NCBI GenBank assembly: GCA_913046035.1
Contig: CAJWSW010000001.1
Location: forward strand, 37,411-101,410
Direction: 5' to 3'
Length of the DNA stretch: 64,000 bases
Source: an uncultured Alphaproteobacteria bacterium
GTDB taxonomy: Bacteria; Pseudomonadota; Alphaproteobacteria; MPNO01; UBA830
A program made the translations under genes and the position numbers. How positions within the stretch are numbered: position 1 is the first letter of the stretch; every line of letters starts with the position of its first letter. Shown here in pieces: positions 1 to 7,736 of the stretch. The notes below the pieces were generated by a model that saw only the letters and a list, made by a program, of their open reading frames with translations, did not search any database and was not told the origin of the DNA.

Positions 1-570
1 GGAGAGCCGCTTTACAACTATGAGAATGTAGCCAAAGCGCTACGCATTATTACAGACGAGGAGGGCATTAACATTTCCCGTCGCCGGATCACTCTTTCAA
101 CCGCTGGAGTAGCGCCGTTGATCCCCAAGGTTGGCAAAGAACTAGGCGTTCAGCTCGCAATATCGCTGCACGCCGTGCATGACGATTTGCGTGATGAAAT
201 TGTACCGATCAATAAAAAATATCCTATAGCCGAATTGTTAGATGCTTGTCGTTCCTATCCAAAAGCGAAAAATTCTAGAAGGATAACTTTTGAATATGTG
301 ATGTTAAAAGGCGTCAACGATACGCCAGCAGATGCGCGCGAATTGGTCCGTCTAATTCGCGGTATTCCTGCTAAAATTAATTTAATCCCATTTAATCCGT
401 GGCCCGGGGCGCCATACGACTGTTCTACCAATGACGACATTGCGGTCTTCGCTGGTATTATCAACCGTGCAGGGTATTCGTCGCCTGTTCGCACGCCCCG
501 TGGGCGGGATATACTTGCCGCCTGTGGTCAGCTAAAGACAGCCAGTGAGCGGGAGCGCAAGCACATTTAA
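1..570 (+). CDS. rlmN: 23S rRNA (adenine2503-C2)-methyltransferase, C-terminal part
   Basis: This is the 3' part of a radical-SAM methyltransferase of the RlmN family, which methylates C2 of A2503 in 23S rRNA and A37 of some tRNAs. The frame is open from the first base and begins in the conserved [10 protein letters not shown] segment, so the start codon and the CX3CX2C cluster motif lie outside the window. Family landmarks that remain are [14 protein letters not shown], the [11 protein letters not shown] segment, [11 protein letters not shown], and the C-terminal AACGQL, which carries the cysteine that is transiently methylated in this family. The TAA stop is followed by about 310 bases before argG; no clear terminator was seen. 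The identification is secure and only the N-terminus is missing. Confidence 0.95.
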   Translation, partial: GEPLYNYENVAKALRIITDEEGINISRRRITLSTAGVAPLIPKVGKELGVQLAISLHAVHDDLRDEIVPINKKYPIAELLDACRSYPKAKNSRRITFEYVMLKGVNDTPADARELVRLIRGIPAKINLIPFNPWPGAPYDCSTNDDIAVFAGIINRAGYSSPVRTPRGRDILAACGQLKTASERERKHI

Positions 571-883
571 ATTAAGATGACCCCTATTGAGGGAAATAAT
601 GCCGCTGAAGATCCAAGAGGTTAAGTTGCATTCTCTTTGTGGCCGGAAAATTTGATTTCGATGTTTCTAAAATCCGTTTATTTTAAATGCGATCTAATCA
701 AGCCTACTGCGTGCCACGCATGAGATGGGTAGGGTTTTATGATTTTGCATTTAAATCGGTATTGTTTCTGATGCCTGTAAAAATCACACCTCGACTAACT
801 AAATGCAGGCCCCGTTGATTGCGCTAACTTGCTGGATCTGATGTAAGTCCTATACTCCTTGCGCCACAAGTTGAGAGGTTTTT
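571..883. other. Intergenic stretch between rlmN and argG
   Basis: No gene is supported here on either strand. The last 60 bases hold a candidate promoter for argG and its ribosome binding site (GAGAGG at 873-878, five bases before the ATG). The rest is AT-rich and holds no hairpin or repeat that I can support. Confidence 0.6.
829..856 (+). promoter_or_regulatory. Candidate sigma-70 promoter of argG
   Basis: The sequence shows TTGCTG at 829-834 and TATACT at 851-856, separated by 16 bases. They lie 28 bases upstream of the argG start and match the -35 and -10 consensus well. No ARG-box-like operator was recognised around it. Confidence 0.55.
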
Positions 884-2104
884 ATGGCAGGACCAAGACC
901 TGGAGAGGTCAGAAAGATTGTGCTCGCTTATTCCGGTGGGCTCGACACCTCCGTTATTCTGCGATGGCTGCAGCAGACATATGATTGTGAAGTTGTGACC
1001 TTTACTGCGGATCTTGGGCAGGGGGAAGAGGTGGAGCCGGCGCGTGAAAAGGCTGAGGCTGCTGGCGTGAAGGAAATCTATATTGATGATCTGCGAGAAG
1101 AATTTGTGCGGGATTTTGTTTTTCCTATGTTCCGCGCTAACGCCCTATATGAAGGTATCTATCTACTCGGCACGTCGATCGCTCGACCGTTAATTTCAAA
1201 GCGTCAAATTGAAATTGCTCGAGAAACTGGCGCTGATGCCGTCAGTCACGGTGCAACCGGGAAGGGGAACGACCAAGTAAGGTTCGAGCTTGGCTATTAC
1301 GCGTTAGAACCGGATATCAAGGTTATCGCACCTTGGCGTGAGTGGGACCTTGATTCGCGCACTAAACTTATGGAATTCGCCCGCAACAACCAAATTCCAA
1401 TCTCACGCGATAGGCTCGATGAACCGCCCTACTCTACGGATGCTAATCTTTTGCACATCTCATACGAAGGGAAGGCTCTCGAAGACCCTTGGGTTGAGGC
1501 TGATGAAGCAATGTATACCCGCTCGGTCTCTCCGGAGCGTGCGCCCGATATCCCCACTTATATCGAGCTCGGTTTTCAGGCGGGTGACGCGGTTAGCATA
1601 AACGGTGAAAAATTATCGCCGGCGGCGCTGTTGCAAAAACTTAATGTTACTGGCGGCGCAAACGGCATTGGGCGCATTGATATTGTGGAAAATCGTTACG
1701 TCGGCATGAAATCTCGTGGTGTCTACGAAACGCCGGGCGGAACAATCCTCGCCGCTGCACATCGCGGCATTGAGTCAATTACACTCGACCGTGGCGCTGC
1801 TCACCTAAAAGATGAGCTGATGCCGCGTTATGCTGAGCTGGTCTATAACGGTTTCTGGTTCTCTCCTGAGCGCGAGATGATTCAAGCAGCTGTCGACGAA
1901 AGTCAGAAACATGTTGATGGCACGGTCCGTCTAAAGCTGTTCAAAGGATCTGTCAGTGTTGTAGGTCGTAAGTCCCCAGTCAGCCTTTATTCGGAAGAGC
2001 ACGTCACTTTCGAAGCCGACACTGTCTACGACCAACGCGACGCGGAGGGCTTTATTAAACTAAATGCTCTGCGTCTGCGGCTTATGAACGCCCGCAAGGG
2101 ATGA
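884..2104 (+). CDS. argG: Argininosuccinate synthase
   Basis: Cytosolic enzyme that joins citrulline and aspartate with ATP to form argininosuccinate, the penultimate step of arginine synthesis. The 406-residue length is normal for the family. The N-terminal ATP-pyrophosphatase loop AYSGGLDTS lies at about residues 15-23. Further landmarks are [24 protein letters not shown] (citrulline and ATP binding) and the C-terminal catalytic and tetramerisation domain. The ATG at 884 is preceded by GAGAGG at a five-base spacing and by a good promoter. The stop overlaps the start of the EamA gene as ATGA, and an intrinsic terminator hairpin follows immediately at 2113-2138. argB lies in the same window at 14763 but on the other strand, so the arginine genes are scattered. 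Confidence 0.97.
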   Translation: MAGPRPGEVRKIVLAYSGGLDTSVILRWLQQTYDCEVVTFTADLGQGEEVEPAREKAEAAGVKEIYIDDLREEFVRDFVFPMFRANALYEGIYLLGTSIARPLISKRQIEIARETGADAVSHGATGKGNDQVRFELGYYALEPDIKVIAPWREWDLDSRTKLMEFARNNQIPISRDRLDEPPYSTDANLLHISYEGKALEDPWVEADEAMYTRSVSPERAPDIPTYIELGFQAGDAVSINGEKLSPAALLQKLNVTGGANGIGRIDIVENRYVGMKSRGVYETPGGTILAAAHRGIESITLDRGAAHLKDELMPRYAELVYNGFWFSPEREMIQAAVDESQKHVDGTVRLKLFKGSVSVVGRKSPVSLYSEEHVTFEADTVYDQRDAEGFIKLNALRLRLMNARKG

Positions 2105-2985
2105 CTGATGGCACTGGGGTCTCGAGGCCCCAGTTTTTGCTTGCGGCGTTGTGGGCGCTGCTCGCTGCCGGTAGCTTCACCGTGATGATCGCGAGTGTAC
2201 GCTATATGGACGGCAAATTTGATGCGTTTGAGATTGTTTTCTTCCGCGCGCTAGTCGGAGTTTTCATCGTCATTCCGTTGGTAAGCAGATCAGGATTTAC
2301 AGCGCTTCGGACCTACCGCCTACGCATGCATTTGGTGCGGACGCTATTTGCGCTATTCGCTATGGCGACTTTGTATTATGCATTGGCTTTTATTCCAATA
2401 GCGCAGGCAGTCGCACTTACATTTCTCATACCGCTCTTCACCACTATTGCCGCGGGAACAGTGCTGAACGAAAAAGTTGGCTTCTACCGCTGGGGAGCAA
2501 CGTTAGTTGGGTTCTGCGGCGCACTCATTATTATCAGACCTGGTTTAACGGAGGTAAGTTTGCCGATCCTTTTAGCAGTGTTGTCGTCTGCCCTTTACGC
2601 TGGTGCCTGGTCCAGCGTCAAAATCTTAACGCGGACGGACTCTGCGGCTGCAATTGTTTTCTGGATGAACATTTTGATGGTGCCCTTGACTGCTATTCCG
2701 CTGATTTTTGTTTGGGTTACACCTGCACCGGAAGATGTCTTCGTGATTGGGATCATGGCTCTTTCAGGGTGGGCGGCACACTATTGCCAGGCGCGTGCCT
2801 TTGCGTCCGCCGACGCCAGTGCAGTGATGCCATTTGATTTCCTGCGCCTACCACTGGGTGCCCTCCTCGGTTATTTACTTTTCGCCGAAATTATAGACAC
2901 ATGGACTTGGGTTGGTGCGGTTGTCATTTTCCTCTCTGGATACTACACCGTTAGGCGCGAATCTTTTCGGAACCAGGGAAAATAG
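2101..2985 (+). CDS. EamA/DMT-superfamily drug/metabolite exporter
   Basis: Inner-membrane protein of the drug/metabolite transporter superfamily, 294 residues, with the usual two EamA repeats of about five helices each (roughly residues 10-145 and 150-285). The substrate cannot be told from sequence. Hydrophobic segments are evident throughout, and each repeat ends in the typical [10 protein letters not shown] or SGYYTVRRE-like segment (here [10 protein letters not shown] and [11 protein letters not shown]). The ATG overlaps the argG stop as ATGA, which suggests translational coupling. Codons 5-13 contain a strong terminator-like hairpin with a T run, so either most argG transcripts end inside this gene or the true start is a downstream TTG. 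It is related in sequence style to the second EamA protein at 57710-58561. Confidence 0.85.
   Translation: MTDGTGVSRPQFLLAALWALLAAGSFTVMIASVRYMDGKFDAFEIVFFRALVGVFIVIPLVSRSGFTALRTYRLRMHLVRTLFALFAMATLYYALAFIPIAQAVALTFLIPLFTTIAAGTVLNEKVGFYRWGATLVGFCGALIIIRPGLTEVSLPILLAVLSSALYAGAWSSVKILTRTDSAAAIVFWMNILMVPLTAIPLIFVWVTPAPEDVFVIGIMALSGWAAHYCQARAFASADASAVMPFDFLRLPLGALLGYLLFAEIIDTWTWVGAVVIFLSGYYTVRRESFRNQGK
2113..2138 (+). terminator. Intrinsic terminator of argG, inside the downstream reading frame
   Basis: ACTGGGG at 2113-2119 pairs perfectly with CCCCAGT at 2128-2134, with an additional T-G wobble and a short CTCGAG-containing loop, followed by five T residues at 2134-2138. It starts nine bases after the argG stop codon. 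It lies within codons 5-13 of the overlapping EamA gene, which is unusual for a terminator. Confidence 0.7.
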
Positions 2986-3103
2986 CCTCAGCTCAGCACT
3001 CAACGCAGTCCTAAGTCGCCTTGCTGGACGTTCATGGTCATATCCTCAAACAAGGTGCATAACTTTGATCGATTGAAGAAAATGGCGCCGGCATGGTGTG
3101 TTT

Positions 3104-3994
3104 TTATATATCGGGAGGGTCAATACCGTTCTGTCTGCAGGCTGCCACTAGTGTGTTGTGCATTAGACAAGCGATTGTCATCGGACCGACGCCGCCAGGA
3201 ACTGGCGTAATAGCCTTCGCGTGCTCCACTGCTTCTTCAAAGGCGACATCACCAACCAAACATGTCTTTCCTTTTTCTTTGCTAGAGACCCGATTTATTC
3301 CCACATCTATGACGGTTGCACCCTTTTTAATCCAGTCACCTTTGATCATTCGTGGTTGTCCAATCGCTGCAATCAGAATATCAGCGTCTCTGCATATAGC
3401 TGGGAGATTGTTGCTACGGGAATGCGCAATCGTTACTGTGCAATTTGATTCGAGTAATAGCTGCGCCATCGGCTTTCCCACAATATTAGACCGGCCTACC
3501 ACGACAGCCTTGAGGCCGGTTAAATCTCCTAGGCATTCTTTTAGCAAGATGCGGCATCCGAGCGGAGTGCAAGGCACCATGCCGCCTCTGCCAGCAGACA
3601 GAAGTCCGACATTGCGGAGATGAAATCCATCTACATCCTTTGCAGGGTCGATGGCGTCAATGACTGAGTTTTGGCTAATTTGGTTAGGAAGTGGCAGTTG
3701 TACCAGTATGCCGTTTACCGATGGGTCGGCATTGAGTTTCTTTATCGTAGCTAACAGGTCTGCTTCTGATGTGTTTCCAGGTAGGTCTTCGCCCAACGAT
3801 AGCATGCCGGCTTCAACCGTTTGTTTATTCTTGTTGCGAATATAGACTTGGCTTGCTGGATCCTCCCCGACTAGGATTGTGGCTAGGCCAGGCACAATTC
3901 CATAAGTTTCCCTTAACCGGTTGGTTTCTGCGGCAATACGTTTACGGAGACTGGCCGCAAATCTTTTTCCGTCGATGAGTTTTTCGGCAATCAT
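3104..3994 (-). CDS. folD: Bifunctional methylenetetrahydrofolate dehydrogenase/cyclohydrolase
   Basis: Cytosolic one-carbon enzyme that oxidises 5,10-methylene-THF with NADP and hydrolyses the methenyl product to 10-formyl-THF. The substrate domain shows the catalytic YIRNKNK segment near residue 51 and [10 protein letters not shown]. The nucleotide-binding domain shows [17 protein letters not shown], and the C-terminus has the signature [10 protein letters not shown]. The length of 296 residues is usual. The ATG at 3994 is chosen over an in-frame TTG one codon upstream. It follows yggT by nine bases on the same strand, so the two probably form one operon. 10-formyl-THF made here is also the substrate of Fmt encoded at 9545. 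Confidence 0.96.
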   Translation of the reverse strand: MIAEKLIDGKRFAASLRKRIAAETNRLRETYGIVPGLATILVGEDPASQVYIRNKNKQTVEAGMLSLGEDLPGNTSEADLLATIKKLNADPSVNGILVQLPLPNQISQNSVIDAIDPAKDVDGFHLRNVGLLSAGRGGMVPCTPLGCRILLKECLGDLTGLKAVVVGRSNIVGKPMAQLLLESNCTVTIAHSRSNNLPAICRDADILIAAIGQPRMIKGDWIKKGATVIDVGINRVSSKEKGKTCLVGDVAFEEAVEHAKAITPVPGGVGPMTIACLMHNTLVAACRQNGIDPPDI

Positions 3995-4003
3995 CAAGCT
4001 CTT

Positions 4004-4306
4004 TCAGGTGGCAATCCAGATGTAAACTTGCCGCAGAATACCATCCTTCAAAAACAATAATATAAGAATGGCGATAAGCGGTGAAAAATCGATCCCACCA
4101 AAATTTGGTAGCAGATTGCGTATCGGCCGCAGCATGGGTTCAGTAAGTCGATACAGCGTATCACCAACCATATAGATGAGGCGGTTGCCGGTGTTGATCA
4201 CATTGAAAGCAATTAGCCAACTCATGATTGCGGAGATGATAAAACACCACATATAGAGATTTACGATAATATCGAGCAGGTTGAAGATGGTGGTAATGAG
4301 TTGCAT
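4004..4306 (-). CDS. yggT: YggT-family integral membrane protein
   Basis: Small inner-membrane protein of 100 residues with two hydrophobic blocks (about residues 5-32 and 65-90) and the family signature in between, TEPMLRPIRNLLPNFGGIDFSPLIAILILLF in shortened form: PMLRPIRNLLP then GGIDFSPL. The family's function is poorly defined; it has been linked to cell-envelope shape, FtsZ or plastid nucleoid organisation in different organisms. It is the first gene of a likely two-gene unit with folD, nine bases downstream. In many alphaproteobacteria yggT is followed by folD, which fits. Confidence 0.88.
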   Translation of the reverse strand: MQLITTIFNLLDIIVNLYMWCFIISAIMSWLIAFNVINTGNRLIYMVGDTLYRLTEPMLRPIRNLLPNFGGIDFSPLIAILILLFLKDGILRQVYIWIAT

Positions 4307-4430
4307 AAAAAGGGCGCCTGTAAGTTAGTAGTTAGCAAGGTAGCGGCGGCTGGATTCTGGCGCAACCCGTTGGTGCTTATCGACCTAAATCATAGGGTCG
4401 TACTAGATGAATTCAGACCCTCCAGGTTGC

Positions 4431-4459
4431 TTGACATGAACACCCATCGTCCACATTAT
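4431..4459 (+). promoter_or_regulatory. Candidate promoter of tRNA-Ala
   Basis: A perfect -35 box TTGACA at 4431-4436 is followed after 17 bases by CATTAT at 4454-4459. The tRNA begins 30 bases after the -10 box, which leaves a short 5' leader as is normal for a tRNA precursor. Confidence 0.7.
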
Positions 4460-4488
4460 CCTGCCCATTCGCCTGTGGCCGGCACCGT

Positions 4489-4564
<76 letters not shown>

Positions 4565-4764
4565 CTATTTATCGCATGTCCCTTGTTGTTAGACACTTCA
4601 GGTTTTTGTATTCGGTAACTGATACAAAATCCAATCGGTATGGCTGGTAAATCGCTGCAGGCCCGACCGTTTGTCCATTGGCCGGACGCCAAGCTAGTTT
4701 ATTCCTTTTGTTAAGTGCAGAGGCACACCTTCTCAGATTTTACGGACGAATTTCGTTATCACCA

Positions 4765-4800
4765 TTAAAAAAAATAGGGCGGCTCGCGCGGCCGCCCTAT
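4765..4800 (-). terminator. Intrinsic terminator of the selenocysteine peroxiredoxin gene
   Basis: A perfect 10-bp stem, ATAGGGCGGC at 4774-4783 with GCCGCCCTAT at 4791-4800, encloses a seven-base loop. On the minus strand it is followed by a run of eight T residues (plus-strand A at 4767-4774). It lies 20 bases past the stop codon at 4821, the right place to end the peroxiredoxin transcript. Confidence 0.9.
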
Positions 4801-4820
4801 GGCACGTTCAGTACCGCCCG

Positions 4821-5273
4821 TCAGGAAATGGAATCCAAATCATTAATGACTTGTTCGGGGTGATCGGCGGCCTTGACCTCATCGTAGGCAAAGTGAATTT
4901 TGCCATCTGGTCCGATTAATACTGATTTCCGAGGTGCCTTCAGGCTGCCTGCTTCTGAAACACCAAATGCAATAGATGTGCTTCCATCCAAATCACTCAG
5001 CAAATCATAAGGGAAGGAGAATTTATCACGAAACGCGGCGTTATCTGCTGGGCTATCAAAAGAGATCCCCAGGATTGATGTGTTGCGGTCTTCAAAGTCT
5101 TGGATTCGATCACGGAACCCGTTGCCTTCGATCGTTCAGCCGGGTGTATCGGCTTTTGGATACCACCAAAGCAGGACGTAGCGGCCGGCAAAGTCATCTC
5201 GCGTAACTGTCTTGCCATCCTGGTTCGGGAGGCTGAAAGCCGGCGCATCGGTGCCGGTGGCGATTAGGGCCAT
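4821..5273 (-). CDS. Bcp/PrxQ-type peroxiredoxin, predicted selenoprotein (in-frame TGA = Sec46)
   Basis: Read with the TGA at 5136-5138 as selenocysteine, this frame gives a complete 150-residue thiol-peroxidase of the AhpC-TSA/Bcp (PrxQ) type, which reduces hydrogen peroxide and alkyl hydroperoxides. The N-terminus MALIATGTDAPAFSLPNQDG is typical. The active site reads YPKADTPG-U-TIEG with U at residue 46, the exact place of the peroxidatic cysteine. RDRIQDFED, ILGISFDSP, FPYDLLSD and a C-terminal KSVLIGPDGKI strand follow with no other interruption. The resolving cysteine that normally lies five residues on is Asn51. The ATG at 5273 has GGAG eight bases upstream. A SECIS-like stem-loop starts two bases after the TGA. 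A selenocysteine Prx (PrxU) is known from Eubacterium acidaminophilum and similar proteins from marine metagenomes. The alternative is a nonsense mutation, but only one stop, at that one codon, argues against decay. Confidence 0.85.
5107..5134 (-). promoter_or_regulatory. Predicted bacterial SECIS element downstream of the Sec codon
   Basis: Directly after the TGA on the minus strand, CGATC (5134-5130) pairs with GATCG (5111-5107). Inside this, an internal loop is followed by GG-AA pairing with TTCC (one C bulged) and a CGGG apical loop. The loop guanines lie 16-18 bases past the TGA. Bacterial SECIS elements lie within the reading frame just after UGA and carry guanine at the start of the apical loop, as seen here. 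SelB would bind this RNA. Confidence 0.65.
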
Positions 5274-5343
5274 TCAGAAAACTCCATTATAAATGTTAAC
5301 GATAATATTTATAACACGGTCTTTAAAAGTTCAAAATAGAGGT

Positions 5344-5369
5344 AAAAACCCGGCGCAATGCGCCGGGTT
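5344..5369 (-). terminator. Intrinsic terminator of the small zinc-finger gene
   Basis: AACCCGGCGCA at 5347-5357 pairs perfectly with TGCGCCGGGTT at 5359-5369, giving at least eight GC-rich pairs around a short loop. On the minus strand a T run follows (plus-strand A at 5344-5348). It lies 21 bases past the stop at 5391 and separates that gene from the peroxiredoxin gene. Confidence 0.85.
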
Positions 5370-5390
5370 AATGGGTGTTAGCGTTAAGTT

Positions 5391-5570
5391 TCAAACGAAG
5401 TCCGGTTCACTGCGTTTGCGACAGCGTAAGCAGAGGCGATTATGCCAACCTTCACTGGCAAATTTTTCGCCGCATGACATGCATTTGCGTTCTGTTGGTA
5501 CGTCGCTCGCGGCGCGATGCTCCATTACAAGTTCTTCACTTTCGAGCGAGCTTGTATCCGATTCACTCAT
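5391..5570 (-). CDS. Small CxxC...CxxC zinc-finger-like protein (59 aa)
   Basis: A 59-residue protein with an acidic, probably disordered N-terminus (MSESDTSSLESEELVMEH) and a C-terminal pair of CxxC knuckles, KCMSCG at residues 29-34 and LCLRCRKR at 46-53. The four cysteines would hold one zinc ion. The start ATG at 5570 has AGGGAG seven bases upstream and the gene has its own terminator at 5344-5369, so it is a real transcribed unit despite its size. I do not know a function. Such short ribbon proteins often bind nucleic acid or act as regulators, but this is inference. It is transcribed in the same direction as the peroxiredoxin gene, though the terminator lies between them. Confidence 0.8.
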   Translation of the reverse strand: MSESDTSSLESEELVMEHRAASDVPTERKCMSCGEKFASEGWHNRLCLRCRKRSEPDFV

Positions 5571-5980
5571 GTAATAGCTCCCTTGTCGTTATCGATCGTT
5601 ACTTGGTCGATAGTTGTCCCAACCACCATTTTGGTGGTGTCCCCACTTTTACGCTCTGAGACGATTAGCCTCTGTTTTGCCTGCCTATTGTTGCACCTTA
5701 AAAGATGTCTTGTTGCAGACCCAACCATTTACGCGGATTGCTGATTTAATTAACAAAATCACCCCCACCCGTAAGGGAAAAAAGACAATTATATTCAGCT
5801 AGAGCCGTTCCAACATCAAACTTTGGAGGTCGCCTCTATTTTTCCGTATAGTATCACGATTCCAACTGGGAGGGGTAGTGAATCTGCATGCTCAGCGGGT
5901 ATTTTCATGAGGATTTTTAGGCAACTGACGAAATTCTGACAATTTGCCGCAGTCGCTTTTCTCATGCATTAATCGCATTT
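5571..5980. other. Gene-free stretch upstream of the zinc-finger gene
   Basis: No convincing gene on either strand. It should hold the minus-strand promoter of the 59-residue gene. A small inverted repeat, ACCACC and GGTGGT around ATTTT, lies near 5622-5640. The region is AT-rich and several C- or G-rich tracts occur near 5760-5770 and 5870. Nothing else could be supported. Confidence 0.5.
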
Positions 5981-6403
5981 CTAAAAAGTTTGGCTATCTG
6001 GAATTGCAGCGATCGCCGCTGCGGCTACCTCAAGGTCCTGCTCCCCGGTTCCAGAGCCAACGCCAACACCGCCGATACAATGGCCGTCGATGATAATTGG
6101 CAGTCCGCCAGGCAAATTAATACGTTGACCGTCAGTCCCTAATGCGAGTTTTATATCGACACCTTCCAACAGACCGCCTGATGGCTCCCTGTAGCATGCA
6201 GCCGTACGGGCTTTTCGAAGGGATGTCTCAAGCGACATGTGAAAAGCTCCGTCCATGCGGATGAATGCAAGTAAGTTGCCGCCATTATCCACGACGGATA
6301 TACATTGCGGTTGTCCTATCTCCGCCGCTTTTTCAACGCCCGCATTCAGCACCGCAAATGCTCCCTCATGTGTAAGTTTTAGAAATGGTTTTGTTTCAGA
6401 CAT
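5981..6403 (-). CDS. GlcG/HbpS-family heme-binding-like protein
   Basis: A 140-residue single-domain protein of the GlcG/HbpS/PduO-C family (formerly DUF336). Family features are the VVDNGGNLLAFIRMDGA strand-turn-strand near residues 38-54, the KARTAA helix, the GGLPIIIDG segment near 100-110 and the glycine-rich GGVGVGSGTGEQD turn before the last helix. Members bind heme or corrinoid-like ligands or lie beside glycolate and diol utilisation genes; the exact role is seldom known. GAGG lies seven bases before the ATG. It is 58 bases downstream of an MFS carrier gene on the same strand, so it may accompany the carrier in using an organic acid or other small molecule (inference). Confidence 0.85.
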   Translation of the reverse strand: MSETKPFLKLTHEGAFAVLNAGVEKAAEIGQPQCISVVDNGGNLLAFIRMDGAFHMSLETSLRKARTAACYREPSGGLLEGVDIKLALGTDGQRINLPGGLPIIIDGHCIGGVGVGSGTGEQDLEVAAAAIAAIPDSQTF

Positions 6404-6461
6404 GACATAACCTCAGATTTTGGTCCGAACAGTCTTTCAGTTGTGAGAGGTCAACGCAACT

Positions 6462-7676
6462 CTATGTTGTTTTGACAGGCGCCGGCAACTTAATCGGTCG
6501 GTCGTTAATGCAGCAGTGAAGGAAAGCCGCTGTTGCCGAAAGCCCAATAGCGAGCCACCAGGCAGCTTCGTAGGTGCCGAAGATGTCATAAAATAATCCG
6601 CCTAAGAATACTCCGGTAAATGCACCTATCTGATGGCTTAGAAAAACTATGGCAAATAGTGTGCTCATATATCGGGGTCCAAAAATTTGGGCCACGATTC
6701 CACTTGTAAGCGGAACAGTAGATAACCACAAAACCCCCAAGATCGCGCTGAACCCAATTACCGTCACCTCATTAACAGGCAGATACAGGAAAATTAGAAA
6801 TAGCAGTCCGCGCGCGATGTATATTTGGCTCAATAGATTTCTTTTCCGCCACTTTCCGCCTGCCCAACCCGCGATAATAGTGCCGAATAGATTAAAAAGC
6901 CCGATAATGCTTATCGCCGTTGCTGCTAACCAAGGACCTGCGCCGCTATCAGTCAAATATTTGGGGAGGTGTGTCCCTACAAACTGAACCTGAAAACCGC
7001 ATACGAAGAAGCCCATAACTAACAGCCAGTAGCCGCGATGGGCGCTGGCCCTTTTGAGTGCGCTACCCAATGTTTCAGTGTCAGGTTTGGAGAATGCTGT
7101 ATCACCTGCCCATCGCATAGAATAGGCAAGCGGGACGGCTACCGCGACCATCGCCGCAAGCCCGAGGATGCCGCTCGCCCAGCCAAAACTGTCAATCAAA
7201 CCGGTCGTGGTCAGGCCGAACGTGAATTGTCCTGCCGATCCACCTCCAGTGACAATACCGAGCCATAATGTGCGTGACTTTTCTGGCGCGATCCGGCCGA
7301 CAATACCAAGCGGCAAAGTCAACCCAACCCCTGAGGCACCAATGCCGACGATCACTCCCGCCGACAAAAACATGGTTTCTGGCGTTACCGACACTGATAT
7401 AAGTGCAAGCCCTACGGTATAGAGTCCGGCAGCAAGTGCGATAACTGTTGTTGGCCGCATATATCTATCCGCGAGTGCTCCAGTAAATGGCGCGGCTATG
7501 CCCATTACAAGGTTTTGGGTTGCGATAGCGAGGGCAAACTCACTTATCCCCCAGTCCAAGTCGGTAATTATCGGATCAAGAAACAGACCGAAGCTTTGAC
7601 GCGACCCGTTCGCGATCAGCACCACCGCTGTAGCGGCAAATAAGATATAAAAAGGCGAGCGCCAGAAACTTTTCAT
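6462..7676 (-). CDS. MFS transporter
   Basis: A 404-residue inner-membrane carrier of the major facilitator superfamily with about twelve hydrophobic segments. The A-motif-like loop between helices 2 and 3 reads GALADRYMRP. The N-terminal RQSFGLFLDPI and the helix-4 GIGASGVGLTLPLGIVGR segments resemble the monocarboxylate/oxalate-formate antiporter-like branch, so an organic acid is a plausible substrate, but this is only inference. It probably forms a unit with the GlcG-like gene downstream. The upstream gene rmuC ends 60 bases before it on the same strand. Confidence 0.88.
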   Translation of the reverse strand: MKSFWRSPFYILFAATAVVLIANGSRQSFGLFLDPIITDLDWGISEFALAIATQNLVMGIAAPFTGALADRYMRPTTVIALAAGLYTVGLALISVSVTPETMFLSAGVIVGIGASGVGLTLPLGIVGRIAPEKSRTLWLGIVTGGGSAGQFTFGLTTTGLIDSFGWASGILGLAAMVAVAVPLAYSMRWAGDTAFSKPDTETLGSALKRASAHRGYWLLVMGFFVCGFQVQFVGTHLPKYLTDSGAGPWLAATAISIIGLFNLFGTIIAGWAGGKWRKRNLLSQIYIARGLLFLIFLYLPVNEVTVIGFSAILGVLWLSTVPLTSGIVAQIFGPRYMSTLFAIVFLSHQIGAFTGVFLGGLFYDIFGTYEAAWWLAIGLSATAAFLHCCINDRPIKLPAPVKTT

Positions 7677-7736
7677 TGAAATAAATTCCGGAACAGTAAC
7701 TGCTATTTACTATACTCGTTTGACGGTCAGCTTAAA

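Noticed and set aside
3093-3623. Plus-strand open frame of 176 codons
   Set aside because: Antisense shadow of folD.
4997-5248. Minus-strand frame of 83 codons inside the peroxiredoxin gene
   Set aside because: It is in another frame and shows no family features; the Sec-containing frame 4821-5273 explains the region.
4821-5273. Reading the peroxiredoxin gene as a simple pseudogene
   Set aside because: There is only one stop, at the catalytic codon; the rest of the frame, ribosome site and terminator are intact, and a SECIS-like fold follows. Still, a nonsense mutation cannot be excluded from this window alone.
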